Assembly: GCA_947034895.1 (NCBI GenBank) | Contig: OX344763.1 | Coordinates: forward strand, 35,711,025 to 35,775,024 | Direction: 5' to 3' | From: Rhytidiadelphus loreus | Taxonomy: Eukaryota; Streptophyta; Bryopsida; Hypnales; Hylocomiaceae | DNA: 64,000 nt | Shown here: positions 12,236 through 24,689 of the stretch, one piece after another | How the letters are laid out: every line of letters starts with the position of its first letter | Position numbering within the stretch: the stretch's first letter is position 1 | Notes under the pieces: model-generated | What the model saw: only the letters and a program-made list of their open reading frames with translations | What the model was told of the DNA's origin: nothing | The model's database searches: none | Made by a program: the position numbers and the translations under genes

Positions 12236-15200
12236 AAAAAAAAAATTATTTTGAGTTTTTGTGATTTTGTTGCATTGCATAGTAAGCTACTTTTTGAGCT
12301 TCAAGTGGCATAACGAGATTTGGGCTATAGTAGTTGACTTGGTGGCCACAATGAATGTCTTGGGGGTGACAATAATGGAGTGATTAGTGCTGAGTCTAGG
12401 AACTTCTACCTTTTGAGTGTAATGTCCACTTTAAAAAATAGCTTTTCTATACCTTACCATTTGAGGAAATATTGTGACTACTTTAGTTAGAAAGATGACC
12501 ATCATGGATGCACTTTTTGTTGCTTTTGGAGTAGTCTAGAGACTATTCTCAACCAATTGGGCAACACATTTCAAAAACTCATAACAAATTCATACTTTGC
12601 CAAAATAATTTAATTTCAATTGCTCTCATCTTTTTAAAAGATTCTCTTTTTATGATTTAAAAAAAAAATTACCATTCCCACGAGGGCCTCAATGAGGGCA
12701 AACCATTAGTTCTATTAGTAAATGGGTTGGTTTATCTTATGTATAGAGAGTCATGAGAAGAGGGCCTTCATTCAACCTAGTGAACAATACAAATGAAGTT
12801 GTTTTTGTTGAAGAACTTGGTTGCTTACGTCAAACTCATTAAAAAAATATGTCCATAGGATTCAACTTCTATAGTCCCTAGCGTCTCTTTAGGAAACAAA
12901 ATGGATTTTGGTTTGAATTTATGAGCCCAATTTTTTTCAAGGATGAAAAATTCCAAGAGCTTCTTATGTACATAATTTTCACACATACAAGATTTAAAAA
13001 TTTAGAAGTTTGAGATGCTGTTTTGCAAAGTAGAGGCATGAGAACATTCCTTGATTTCCACAATGAGACAAAAGGGAAATTAAAGAAGGCAACAAGTGTT
13101 TCATTTGTTTCAAAAAATAAAATAAAGAGGGCAACAAGTAAAATTCATCACAAAGAATGTAAGGCATTATTGTGGACACAATTCTTGAGGAAATTAAGTT
13201 CCAAATTGAGTGTATTCTTCAAACACAAGTATAATTATGACACGAATACACACAAGAAGTACAACACAAGATTTATAAATTAGACTACATTGATAATAAA
13301 GACAAGAATAAAAATAGGTACAACTAGTGTTTATGAGAGCGAAGAACAATGTTCGTCAACTCTTTATTTATACACTTGGTTGGCTAAACTAGCTTGCTTT
13401 GGTCTCAAGGTACTCTCTAACATGGTGAGTTAAGTCTTTAATTACTTTACTTGCACTCTGAGCAATCCAAAGGTAGTTGGCTTGACCCGCAAGTTACTTG
13501 CTTACACTTCAAGCAATTTAAAGGTAGTACCTTGTAGCTCAAGGCACTGCCACAACATCTTGGAATTTTTTAGGAACTTTATAAGCTATGCCAGGGTGTT
13601 ATTCTTCAATTGATGACCAATTCATGGTTGATATTGGAGTGCATGGAGCTTTTGATGAGCAATAGCAAGCTCTATATGAATGATATTGTAGTGAAATTTT
13701 TGAAGTTTTTTTTCTTATTGTGATTTCAAAATGATATTACTCACCTTATTTGGATTTTGCGTGTGTAGGTTTTATTTAATGGGTTAAATTATTCTTGATG
13801 TTCACTACATTTATACAACTTCTATATGATTCCTTTAGGATTATATAGTATTCAATACAATTCTTATACATGTTATACATGGATATAGATATTTTTAGAC
13901 TAATATTTATTGTATGAATATGAATATGTTTTGGTTCAAATGTATTGTATGAGTATAAAATGTTATGTTTGACACTATTGTTAACATGAAGGTGGATGTA
14001 CTCTCGATTTCTTCACTAGCTTGCATTTTATTTGTTTAGTTTATTGCACGTCGCAAGTTTAGTAAAATACAAGCCTCCTAGTGGCACCGTTGGCATTGCC
14101 TTCCAATCAAGCCAAACTATGAGTGCTATGTTCAACCTTGAGGTTTTTAATACCAACATGCTATTAAATTTTTTTCTTGTCTATGCTATAAAATCGAAGT
14201 ATGTGATTTCAAATGCTCAAACATTTTGAATTTATCTAGGGTTCATAAACCATGCATGTGTTTTTTTAAGGTGTACAATAGTCATTCTCAAGTTTTGAGG
14301 TTGCATATGTGTCTATGATAGGTTATATGCAAGATCAAGAAAAAGAGAAAGTAACTTATTTAGTTAATTCAAATCCTTGCCATAGCATTCTCATTAGAAA
14401 GTGATTTCAATGTCTTATATTTTCTTGGCTATAGTAGCAATGTTGTTGCAAGAGATACTTGCCCTGTCTCAAAACAACCTATCACTTCAACAAGTGTTGT
14501 GACTTTTGGAATAAATTTTTTAAAATGAAATAAGATATGGAAAATTCATAAAGCATTCAAAATATTATGTATTTTGAAAATTTAGGCCTAGAAAAATTTA
14601 CCTCCAAAAGTTATGCAAAAAAAAAGCGACGGGAGATGCAAAAAATATAGACCCTTTAATGTTTGATTCTTAGAAAATAGTTAATAAATAAAAATTGCAC
14701 TCCATAGTCATAAGGTTACAACTAAATTTGTGGCCATAGGTCCCCCAAACTTACTATAAATATGATTTTTTTCTATTTATATATATTTGAAATTTAAAAA
14801 ATAATAATTAAAAATAATAATGTTTGGGACTCTAGGCTCATAGACTCCATGCTTGGAACTCTAGGTTTGCTTACTAGTATCATTGCCTCTATTTATAAGA
14901 ATTTAGGGTTGATTTAGAATACAACCATTTTTAGCACTTTAAATATTCATTATTTATTCTCATGGTGCCAAAATATTGCATTCTATTAGAGAATCTAAAA
15001 TTTCCTTTTGACTACCAATTAACAACATCAAATAAAACCCTCTATAGTTCTATAATAGGAACCACGTTCAATCCCTTTTGCAAATGAATTTAAGGGTTAA
15101 TATTTGAAGTGCTATAGGACCATTGTTTCTTGCGGGCAAATACCTACAATCTCAATCTTTGAAAATTAAATTAAAAATAGGTGAATACATTAGCTTTGTA

Positions 15201-15424
15201 AAAATATAAAATTCATTTCTATTTGTTCCTGAGAACAAAATTTATGCCATCCCAAGTAAAAATAGCCAAGATTAGGCAACCAAAAATTCACAAAAATTCA
15301 AAATAATTTTTGTTGAAATTAATTTCTTATAGAATATATTTTGAGATGGTTTGATTCATCTCGTTTGGATTATTGATGTAAAAGTTTTAAAGAGCCTTGG
15401 TTTGGAGGTGATTAGAGCATCCTT
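12236..15424. other. AT-rich intergenic stretch
   Basis: No gene, RNA or complete transposon recognised. Around 13.3-13.57 kb a slightly less AT-rich patch with a TTTATTTATA box could be LTR debris, but I could not pair it with another copy. Confidence 0.35.
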
Positions 15425-15428
15425 TTAA

Positions 15429-16330
15429 ACCGCTAAAGGACCGAGGCCTTTTTCTGCCAAAAAACACTGAAAATTGCCATTTCTGTAGCAAAGAATTAAA
15501 TAAAACTTAAATTGTTTTTTTTTCACATCTAACTGTAGGATCTTACACCTAACTAGTATGAAATTGTGTGGAAAAAATTTCAGAATTTTTGACTGCACAG
15601 ATTGCAAGATATCTGCATTTAAAGTGGAAAAAACAAGTTTTTCAACACATTGTGGGACTAGTTTTTTTGACTTTGAACATTTTTAACTTAAAGTTTTTGC
15701 ACTAAAAAGTTTTGAGCTTTAAATTCTTATAGTGGAGAATTGAGTTGAGAGTCTAGGAAAAAAAAAATTCAAAAAAACTTAATTTTCATTCTTAAATTTT
15801 TTTTTAAGTAGAAGTAGGTACGAGATAGAAGGAAAATCTAAAATATTCATATATTTTAGATGGAATTAAAATGCACTAATCCCAATGGTGAGATTGTTCT
15901 AGTAAGTATAATAAACCATGCCAAAAATAAAAAATTGAAAAATTTGAAAAATTGCATTCAGAAATGAATCCTACAAGTTATTTTTTTCAAGAAGGTGCTG
16001 TAACTGCCCAAAAAACAAGAATGTCCATAACTTTCTCATAACAAATCCAAATGAAATGAATCAAAGCTTTCCAGATAGAAAAAATATAATCTATGAGAAA
16101 AAAATATTAAAAAAAAAAAATTTAATTTTTGCAAATTTTTTTTTGCTACCTAGGCTGCCTCCTGTCCGGCTGTCCCCTCGTTTGAGCTTATTTGGTCATA
16201 ACTTTTGTTCCCTGGCACCGATTGTGAAAAAAATTATATTCTCACAATTGACATGTTTCAATTCCATATTTCCATTTCAGAATTATTTACCATTTAGTTT
16301 TTCTATCCATCTTGTAACTATAGCTGATTA
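15429..16330 (+). mobile_element. Remnant of a TTAA-type element (family shared with 27.5 and 42.2 kb)
   Basis: Starts after TTAA (15425-15428) with ACCGCTAAAGG. The first ~220 bases match, in inverted orientation, 42010-42241, which ends GTAGGGG next to TTAA. The part near 16140-16200 (CCGGCTG, GGTCATAAC) resembles the inverted 27.5-28.3 kb element. The distal end was not found, so this copy is incomplete or diverged. Confidence 0.5.
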
Positions 16331-16770
16331 AATTTTTTCTTGAAAATGAAAACCAAGTTGTTGTTTTTGAAAAAAATTCCATAGACTTTAAACTCAATTT
16401 TACACCATAAAGATTATTTACCTTAAAACTTTGCAATGGAAAATTTCAAGTTCAAAGGATTCTAAGTCTTATACTCACTCCATCCGTTTGACCTAGTCCT
16501 TTCTGTAGTAATGAAAGTATTAAAGATTTGGCAATAATTTTCTAATATATGCTAGAATATATGTTACAATCAAATGATTCTATAGTGAATGTGCATTGTG
16601 TCTTCTAAAGTGCAAAACAAGTGAACATGGCATTAGGAAAAAATTTGGCCTAAGCAAGGCTGCAAGTTTAGAGGCAACGGTGCAACTACAAAAAACAAAT
16701 TATTTTTTATATTTTTTATTTGGAAGCTGATGTGACACTATTATTTCCACATCAACAATATGTCAAATTG

Positions 16771-16806
<36 letters not shown>

Positions 16807-17965
16807 TTTAAATTCCAAAAAAACATATTTTTTTTCTATAACTGTACTACAAGGGTGCCGAAAATCATAACTTAACGGCCCTCTGCAAGCGTTAGAATTC
16901 TTGTAATGCTATTAATTGCAATAAAAAAGGTCCAAAAAGTAGAAAGTTGAAATAGATACAAGTGCCACACTTAAATTATGATAGACTTTATAGAGAAGAA
17001 AGACTTTTTGTGTAGTCACCTTGCCCTCTCCAAGTGTTTAGAATGGTTTGGAATTCAATAAATTTAATGAAAAGTTCAATGGCTTTTGGTCTTTGACAAA
17101 ATCGCCTTTAAATTGCTATTAAAAAAAATGATCTTTCAATTTTTTTGATTTGTATACTTAACTAGAGTTTTGAAATAATGACTAATTGTATCTTATGATG
17201 TGAAAGCAAACTAGTTGTCAACCTATTATCATTTGGTGGTATTAGTTGAGTCAAATTGTCTTTGCAAGAGGATTTACCTACAAAACGCCATTAGTGGATT
17301 GGATTTGAAGGGTGGCAATTTGTCTTATCCAAGTTTTTCAAAATGAATAGTCGTCTTTTGGTTTGAAATATAGGCCCAAAAATCTGATTTTTCTTGGTCT
17401 CACTTTTTTGGTACGGATTTCTTTTGGAGTCAAGTTGTCTTTCATTTTTCCTTGGAGCTTGTAGTGATTACTTGTCTCCTTTGTAGTTTTTGTACTTAAA
17501 CTTTCCTTTGAAATAAGAAATTTCTTTGTAACACTTGTTTGTGTTTTTAGGTATATTGTATTAGCTAGAGATTAGCTTTAAAATTTATATTTTATTGATC
17601 AAATTTCCTATTCCATTACAAAATTCCATGTAAATGAACCTTTGCTACTATACTATAATAAAAATGACAATCTCATTAGAGTTGTTATTTTTGGTATGAT
17701 AATTTGTAAAGTTGATAATAAATTAGATTATTTGTGCTTCATTTCATTAGAACTTATGCTTCATTTCTTTTGTTTTGGACCTTGAAGTGAAATCCTATTA
17801 GAGCATCAACACATGAAGGGGATAGTAACAATATATTTGTGATTTTATAGGTGGGGACCATGAAATTGGTAAAGACTATTCACAATGTTCACTCCAATGG
17901 AAATATTGAACTTGTATTTTAGGAATAGGGCACAAAAAAGTCCATGACATGTTTGCATTTTTTTG
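16331..17965. other. AT-rich intergenic stretch with AT microsatellite
   Basis: Contains an (AT)n run at about 16772-16801. No gene seen. Confidence 0.45.
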
Positions 17966-17968
17966 TTA

Positions 17969-18370
17969 GAGCAACTCTTGTGCAACACTAGAATAAGCAC
18001 AAGAACAGTGGCAACTTGTGCTTTTGCAAAAATCCGCTCTCCAATGCAACCATTATTACCAACGGGATTTTCTAGGGCTTTCCACTTAAAAAACCCTACT
18101 TGGCATTTTTGGGTGATTTGCTAAGCATGAAAGAACATACATGAAGCTTTGATACTTTGACAAGTGATGGTGGTCTCAAAAATATACTCTTACCAAAAGT
18201 GGAAGAGATTCACTTAAAAATCATTTTTGCCAAGCCTTGATTCATTGTCGCATTGGAATGAGGTTGCAAATCACACTTTTGAAATAGTATCGACCCACCC
18301 CCTGCTCCAACAACAAAATTGGTTTGGATAGGATCCCATGCTCATTTCAGGGTTAGCATTGGAGTTGCTC
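17969..18370. mobile_element. PIF/Harbinger-like MITE, TTA duplication
   Basis: Ends GAGCAACTC and GAGTTGCTC are exact inverted repeats, with weaker matching inside. TTA occurs directly outside both (17966-17968 and 18371-18373). It is 402 bp with no coding content. The 3-bp TTA duplication is the usual target of PIF/Harbinger MITEs such as Tourist. Confidence 0.7.
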
Positions 18371-18544
18371 TTATGTACTCCACTGTGCCATGTACGAGGC
18401 CATGTACCCTTGGTCAATGCCACCATGTCCTCATTGGCAAGGCTACAATGACATGGCTAATGTAGGGTTTCATTTAACGTTAAATGAAATCTTATCAAAG
18501 TATTGTTTTTTGTAAATTATATTTTTTTGTAGAATATCCCTTAA

Positions 18545-19087
18545 CGTCTATTTGAAGCATGAAAAATCCAATTTTGGAAAAAAATATTTATAATTTTTCT
18601 ATTGAAGACTTTGTGCAAGGGTGTCCATTGCAAATCTTGATTTTCTACTATTAGAGACTTTTGGAAATGAGTCTCAAATACACTTGATCTTAGGGAAAAA
18701 ATCACATTCAAAATTTGTTTAACAAATTTATAGAGTAGAATGATTTTGAAAAGTTGTAAATTGATTAAGGTTATACATGCTATGTCCCTTAATATCATAT
18801 TTATTTAATGACCTCGATTTTAGATTTGACATGAAAAAAATGGAATACAAAGACTTCAAATCACTTCATAGTTTTGACACCCTCTTGATAAAATATTATT
18901 TTCTTTCAATCCATAAGTGTTATTGTTGTGTTTTCTTTTCATATGTGGTCTATAACACACCTAGTTTGAATTTGTAGGGTTATAACTTTTTTAAACTCAT
19001 AAAATTTGTCAAAATTTATTCTTTAATTTTGTTTAGTTTTGAGCAAATTTTACAAAGTCTGAACTAGGAGCCTCATGCATGTAGGGA
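18545..19087. mobile_element. TTAA-flanked element, diverged copy of the 48.4-kb element
   Basis: Internal sequence is collinear with 48.5-49.06 kb (GACTTTGTGCAAGGGT, CTTGATTT, AAATCACATTCAAAAT, ATTGTTGTGTTTTCTTTTC). TTAA lies at both limits (18541-18544 and 19088-19091). The terminal inverted repeats have decayed: the right end reads TGTAGGGA. Confidence 0.6.
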
Positions 19088-19091
19088 TTAA

Positions 19092-19999
19092 TGATGCACT
19101 TCATGTCCATAGATATATATATTGAATTGTTCTTCAAAAATCAAAATCCAAGGGATAAGAGTCCATCATTACACATTTTTTGGAATATGTGGAAGACTGC
19201 AAGTTCCCAATAATTCCTGAATTGTGGAAACATTGTTGCAACAATTGTCCGACGTGGCAGAAAGAGTGCCATGTTGGATAATATTAATTAGTTAATTTTT
19301 AAATATTTATTATTATTATTTTATTATCAATTAAATAATCTAACTATTTGGCCATGGTTCACAACATAGGGAACCATGCTGAAACAGTCTCCCAAAGGCT
19401 TTAGAAATTTTGTAGTGCAATTTTTCAAAAGGCAAGTGAGTGAACTTCATTTTGAATTTCATTATGAAGAAGTTGGTTTAAGATGAAGAAGTTTGAAATG
19501 GCCTCATTGTTCTACCTTACCATTTAAGGTATAGGATATTGCTTTTAGATAAGATAAAAATAAGAATGGTGTAATCGTGATGCTCTATCCTAGGTAAACA
19601 ACAATATTAGTTTATTGATAGTGGATAGTAGGAAAATTAAACAAAGAAAACATTGAATCAATGCTATGCAAGCAAAATAATTTTTTTTAAAATTTAAAAA
19701 AATAATTAGACCTCCCTATCCAACTAGTCAGATAGGGAGGGGGTATTTGACTAGTTGGACAAGAAATTAAGGAAAAGAGTCTAACTAATTGTTAAATCCC
19801 CATTTTCAACCAAACCCTAACTATGTTGTGCAGTTCTGTATACAATGTAAATGCAATTGTAGATAGGATTCTGAAACTTGGATTCAAAAACCATAGTTGA
19901 TGTGAGAGTTGATGTGTTAAGCATTGAACTGCTAGTCTCCTATAGAAATATCCCTTATTGAACTATAATACAACAAAATGGTCCATACTATATTCATTA
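19092..19999. other. AT-rich stretch with a small palindrome
   Basis: CCAACTAGTCA (19720-19730) and TGACTAGTTGG (19748-19758) form an 11-bp perfect stem with an inner CCCTATC/GATAGGG-like repeat nearby. No gene seen. Confidence 0.5.
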
Positions 20000-20236
20000 G
20001 ATGTTTTTTTGGGCCTCCGAGAGACCGCGAGTTATAATGTTGTGATAACTAGGGGACATGATTGCTATAGTGACACCGCAAGGGTCCTACGTGGCCGAGA
20101 GGCTACCATCTCATTTCTCAAATTTTTCAAATTTTTTTTTTTTTTTTTTTTCTGACAGCTGGTCGTTCCTTCATTGCGGGGGGAACAATGAAGGGAATAG
20201 GCCTAAAACAGTCTCCTAGAGGCCCGAAAAAACATC
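20000..20236. mobile_element. MITE with ~25-bp TIRs, TA target
   Basis: The left end GATGTTTTTTTGGGCCTC and the inverted right end GATGTTTTTTCGGGCCTC match for about 25 bp with few mismatches. TA flanks both ends (19998-19999 and 20237-20238). It is 237 bp with a long T run inside, and shows the TA target of mariner/Stowaway-type MITEs. Confidence 0.7.
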
Positions 20237-20409
20237 TAATGGCTTAGCATTGATTAGTACAATGTATAGTAAGATTTTATCTTTTACAAAATGGCACAAT
20301 TGTGAATTTTCAAGGGAAAAGTGCACTCAAAAGAAACAATGAAAAGAAACAACGATAAAAGCTGTTAGGTTTTAAATATTTTGTGGGCACTCAAGGGAAA
20401 CAATGACGG

Positions 20410-20771
20410 TGTTACGATTACATCGTCACAGCTGGGTTACTTCACGGTAGTTACAACTAGTTTCAATCTGGTTGACAGTTAGTTAGTTACAACGGTAGCT
20501 TTGGACTTTCAGTGTGCCTTTAAAGGGAGAAGAGGAAGCATCAATTCTCATGCAACCTCCTGTAAATTCCATGAATTATGATAATAGAAGTTGATCATGA
20601 TTTTCGAGTAATATCTGAGTAATGCTTGAGTGATGTCTAAGTGGTGTGTGAGTGATGTCTGAGTGATGTCTAAGTGGTGTGTGAGTGATGTCTGAGTGAT
20701 GTCTTCGTTCAGACTTTGATTCCCGAATGGGGCGTCGACAGGAACCTCGTAGAAGTTCCTGATCCGTAACA
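20410..20771 (+). repeat. 5' LTR
   Basis: Runs from TGTTACG to CGTAACA, 362 bp. Aligns throughout with 26928-27235 but is ~54 bp longer because of two copies of a 33-bp unit starting GAGTGATGTCTAAG at 20628 and 20661. Confidence 0.93.
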
Positions 20772-20957
20772 TTAGATTGCGTCACCATCTATCCACGTCC
20801 CAAGAGATTCCGTCAAATCGAGAGATTCCGGTAGGTTGAGATTATCATGGGTTTGAGTGCTTCGGAGTTGGGACATGAGCCAGTCCGTAAGAGCTATGAA
20901 CTGATTTTTCTAAAAGTAATGATGAAGTGATTTTGCGGGAAGTAGTTGTCGATCATT

Positions 20958-22053
20958 ATGGAGCAAGAGCGGACCGATGTTGGGCAAGGCCCTTAGCAAG
21001 TGCCTGAGGAGATTGGAGCGGGATGGGCGGAATTTATCAAGCAACAGATCCAAAATGTATTCCAGGCCGCGTTGCCACACCTAGTGCAACAAATTTTGAT
21101 GAGAGCGACCGCAACATCTTCTCAAACCCCACCACTAGCCACCAACCCAGGGGGTGATCGGGATTCACAAAGAGTGAACAAATGTGAGGATGTAAGAGGC
21201 GGAGAGAGAGAATTAAGGGTTGCTAAGCTAGAGAAATTCATTAGGAAGAGAGGGGGAGAAATATACTGTTGGTTTGCTCAGCTTCGTTTGGTTTTTAGAG
21301 CCAGCCCACATACTTATCAACAGGATGAAGACAAAGTCGCATACGCATTGTCATACCTAGGTGGGGCTGCTCAGAGTTGGACAATGCCTTTGTTACAAGC
21401 ACTTGATGAAGGAAGAAGGCATGAACTTTTGACGGATTATAACGCATTTTGTAAAGCCATGATTTCAGTTTATGGTGATATTGATCGATGGGGGACGGCG
21501 GAGGATCGTCTTGTGAAGATTAAGCAGACAAGGTCAGTACGTAGTAGCTTATATTTCCAATTTTAATGAGCACGCAACGCAAGTTGATTGGAATGAATCT
21601 AGTTTAGTGGCATGTTTTCAAAGTGGGTTGAAGGATGAAATTCTTGATTCCGTAGCCACCGCCGAGACCCAACCCCGGGGGCTTAATGAATGGATGGCAA
21701 TGTCTTCAAGGATAGATGAGAGGTTGTGGGTGAGACGTTAGTCACGGAGACCCTAGACCCCATATATTAATCCAAGGTTACCTACCCTTGCTTCGAGAGA
21801 CTCGCAAGGACGGTTCCAACCCACCCAAGAGATTGTAGGTCCTATGCCAATGGAGTTGGATGCGACTTGAGTGACTATAGCATTGGCCAAGACTGCTATA
21901 AAACAACTAGATTACCAACGTCAGGGGAAATGTTGGGGGTGTGGCCAGATCGGTCACGTTCGCTCAAAATGCCCAACAAATCCCTCTTGACCATTGAACT
22001 TGGCGACATCGGAGACAAGTGAGGTGGTTCGAATGGAGCCAGGAAAAGGTAAT
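20958..22053 (+). pseudogene. gag (capsid and zinc knuckle), broken
   Basis: The ATG at 20958 is followed by TAG at codon 13 (20994), then an open stretch to about 21540. A frameshift leads into another open stretch that carries further stops. A retroviral-type zinc knuckle CWGCGQIGHVRSKC (CX2CX4HX4C) lies at about 21930-21973. The capsid region resembles Ty3/gypsy gag (motif GGAAQSW at about 21360). Confidence 0.85.
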
Positions 22054-22199
22054 GCTCGGGACTGAGAGTGAATCCTTAGTACCCGGGCGGTAATGGCAAT
22101 TCGGCCACTCTTTTCTTGATGCAAGTGGAAAGACAAACTGATGCAAAAATGAAGGGGCCGCTTGATAGCCAGTTTACAAATGATTCTAGTCCATTATAT

Positions 22200-22720
22200 G
22201 TGTGAACTATCTTGGATCCGGGAGCTCATTTGACCCTGGTTGGGCACATTAATTTGGTAGCCGCTAAACCTTTGGTAGACTCAAGAGCCACAGGTGTGTT
22301 TATGCATCTTGATTTCGCTCTCAAATGTCTTGCGTTGATCCGACCGAAGAAGGTACCCTGGGAAGTGTGTTACTAATGGAAGAATAATAAGCTTGGGTCT
22401 CATTACGCATGAGGCTACAGTTAATTTTGAGGTATCAGGTCATCATGAAGTTTTGGTTGCGGATTTAACCAACACCGGGAAGTATCCCTGCATATTAGGA
22501 ATTCTTTGGTTAGTACTCCACGCCCCCATGATTCGGTGGTCAGAGAAAAAGGTGGTCTTTAATTCAGCATATTGTTAAGAAAATTGTTTGCCACCTAGTC
22601 CCTGTAAACAAGATCAAAGGCAAGTGACACTAAGTGGTTGGCTAAAAAAAAGAGAATTCCAACAAGTTCAATCAAGGTTGCAAGTTCCAAAGCATACTAT
22701 AGTATCCGTCGTAGCCTTTA
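22200..22720 (+). pseudogene. Retroelement aspartic protease region, degenerate
   Basis: A VDSRATGVF stretch at about 22270 looks like the DSGAT active-site loop with Gly replaced by Arg. The following ILGILWL (about 22494-22515) is typical of the flap/C-terminal part of gypsy proteases. Stops break the frame. The region is cut at 22720 by the CACTA-type insertion. Confidence 0.65.
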
Positions 22721-23640
22721 CACTAGAAGAAAATGAGGGGTTTTGCAACTACAGTATGCAACTCATTTTGTAGTTGCATAGGACGTTTGCAACTAGGTGA
22801 CAATGTAGAGTCCGTAGTTGCAGTGGACAAGTCGCATTAGTTGCAATTTAGTTGCAAGGTTTTTTGTCATCCGACACCATACAAAGAACTTCATCCTTGT
22901 GTACAACTTGTTTGCAACTTGTAGATTTGTAAATTTTAAAATATAAATCTCAATGATTTGTAGATTTCAAATTTTCAGATCTACCTCCTTTCTAGATTTT
23001 AGAATTTCAGAACTACCTTTTTTCTTAGATTTTTGAATTTCAAATCTACCTTTTTCTAGATTTCAAATTTTCAAATCTACCCTCTTCCTAGATTTCAAAA
23101 TTTCAGATCTACCTTCTTCCTAGATTTCAAAATTCAATTTCCTAGATTATAAAATTTCTTGAATTTTAATTATTTTTTAAATTCTTATATACAAAATCTA
23201 CAAATTGTAGAAACCCACAAATTATAGAAATCTTAGAATTCTATCAAAAGAATTCATTACATAAGACTATAACAACTTACAAGTCTTATATGTTCAATCT
23301 AATGGTACTCTTTACAATTGATATGGGTCAATTGATATAACACGAATGGGAATGAACTTTGAAAGCAACTAGGAAACAACTAGAGTGCAACTAAGAAACA
23401 ACTAGCGTACAACTAGGAAACAACTATGGTCATTTTACAGTTGCATAATAGTTGCATAGGACACTAGTTGTTTCCTAGTCTTTTTTTGCAACTAAAACAA
23501 TGAATGAATGTTGTAAAACAATGACACAAAACAACTACATTAGATTTGGTGCAAATAGAGAGGAAACTAGTTGCATGACAGTTGCATAGGGCACTAGTTG
23601 CATAGTAGTTGGTTGTGCTGGACGTGTTTTTCTTCTAGTG
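22721..23640. mobile_element. CACTA-type non-autonomous element inside the retrotransposon
   Basis: Ends CACTAGAAGAAAA (22721-22733) and its exact inverse TTTTCTTCTAGTG (23628-23640). A 3-bp duplication TTA lies at 22718-22720 and 23641-23643. CACTA termini with a 3-bp duplication are the signature of En/Spm elements. The 920-bp interior has no transposase; it carries GTTGCAACTA-like subterminal repeats (ACTAGGAAACAACTAG near 23.36-23.47 kb) and an array of CTAGATTT-containing repeats at about 22.98-23.14 kb. Confidence 0.88.
22980..23150. repeat. CTAGATTT-type tandem array in the CACTA element
   Basis: About five imperfect units of roughly 33-40 bp, each with TTCCTAGATTT or a variant followed by CAAATCTACC-like sequence. 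A related array occurs in the 41.8-43.5 kb CACTA element. Confidence 0.65.
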
Positions 23641-23643
23641 TTA

Positions 23644-24689
23644 GGTTATCAGAAAAAGATGTAGAGGTATATATGTTAATGGTATCAGAAACGGATGAAG
23701 GGAAGGGAAAAGATGGATTGGACTAGGTTCCAAGTGAATACCAAGATTTGCAAGGAGTTTTTAGCAAAAAATCCTCCAATGAATTACCGGATCACAGAAT
23801 TTCGGATATGAAGATTGAGTTTGAGGAAGGCTAGGAGCCAAAAAACACCGGTTTGCGCCCCATGTCCCCCGCAAAATTGGAGGAACTTCGTACGTATTTA
23901 GAAGAGAATCTAGGCAAAGGATGGATCCGTCGATCTAAGTCCCCAGTCTCAGCCCCTATAGTGTTTGCAAAGAAGAAAGATGGTTCTATTCACGTTTGCA
24001 TCGACTATCAGAATCTCAATAAAGTTATCATAAGAAATCTCCACCCACTGCCACTTATTCCAGAGTTGACTAATCAACTGGTTGGGGCCCGTATATTTAC
24101 AAAATTAGATGTGCGACAGGCATACCATTGTATTCGAATGGCTCTAGGTCACAAATTTAAAACAACATTCAAGACTCGCTATGGATTATTTGAATATCTG
24201 GTTATGCCATTTGGCCTCATGAATGCACTTGCTCAATTCCAAGCACACATGCAGTATATATTCAATGAATGGTCAATTTCGTTAAAATGGCAGTATTCCG
24301 CATGCCATTTTAATGGAATATCTTCTACAAATGGAGAATAAGTGTGCCACGATAGGGTCATACATGTGCCAATTTTATGCCTAGCACATTCAAATCACTC
24401 CTAGTTCACGCATTTCCACTCCCCTTGGACAATTTGTCCATTGTTTTCATTCTTTTAGTGGTTTCATTTTGTGCCATTTTAATGGAATACCGCCATTTTA
24501 ATGAAATTGACCATATGATCTCTTGGACATTTTGGTAGTAATTTATCTTGATGACATTCTAATCTTTTCCAAGAACTTCGAAGAACACCAATAAGTGGTG
24601 AGAGAGTACTTCAAAGATTATATAAGTATGGTCTATATGCTAAGGCTTCTAAGTGCCTGTTCCACCGCACTTCTTTCGAATTTTTAGGC
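23644..24689 (+). pseudogene. Reverse transcriptase, broken and interrupted
   Basis: An open stretch from about 23853 carries gypsy RT motifs: SAPIVFAKKKDGS, CIDYQNLNK, FTKLDVRQAYH, FKTTFKTRYGLFEY and VMPFGLMNA. Then a 242-bp MITE interrupts the gene directly before the catalytic block, which resumes at 24.53 kb as VVIYLDDILIFSK (YLDD active site). A frameshift and stops follow. Confidence 0.93.
24271..24512. mobile_element. MITE inserted in the RT gene
   Basis: Ends GGTCAATTTCGTTAAAATGG and its near-exact inverse CCATTTTAATGAAATTGACC. Removing 242 bp and one AT copy (24269-24270 or 24513-24514) restores a continuous RT reading frame across the site. A second internal inverted copy of GCCATTTTAATGGAATA is seen near both ends. 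No coding content. Confidence 0.85.
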
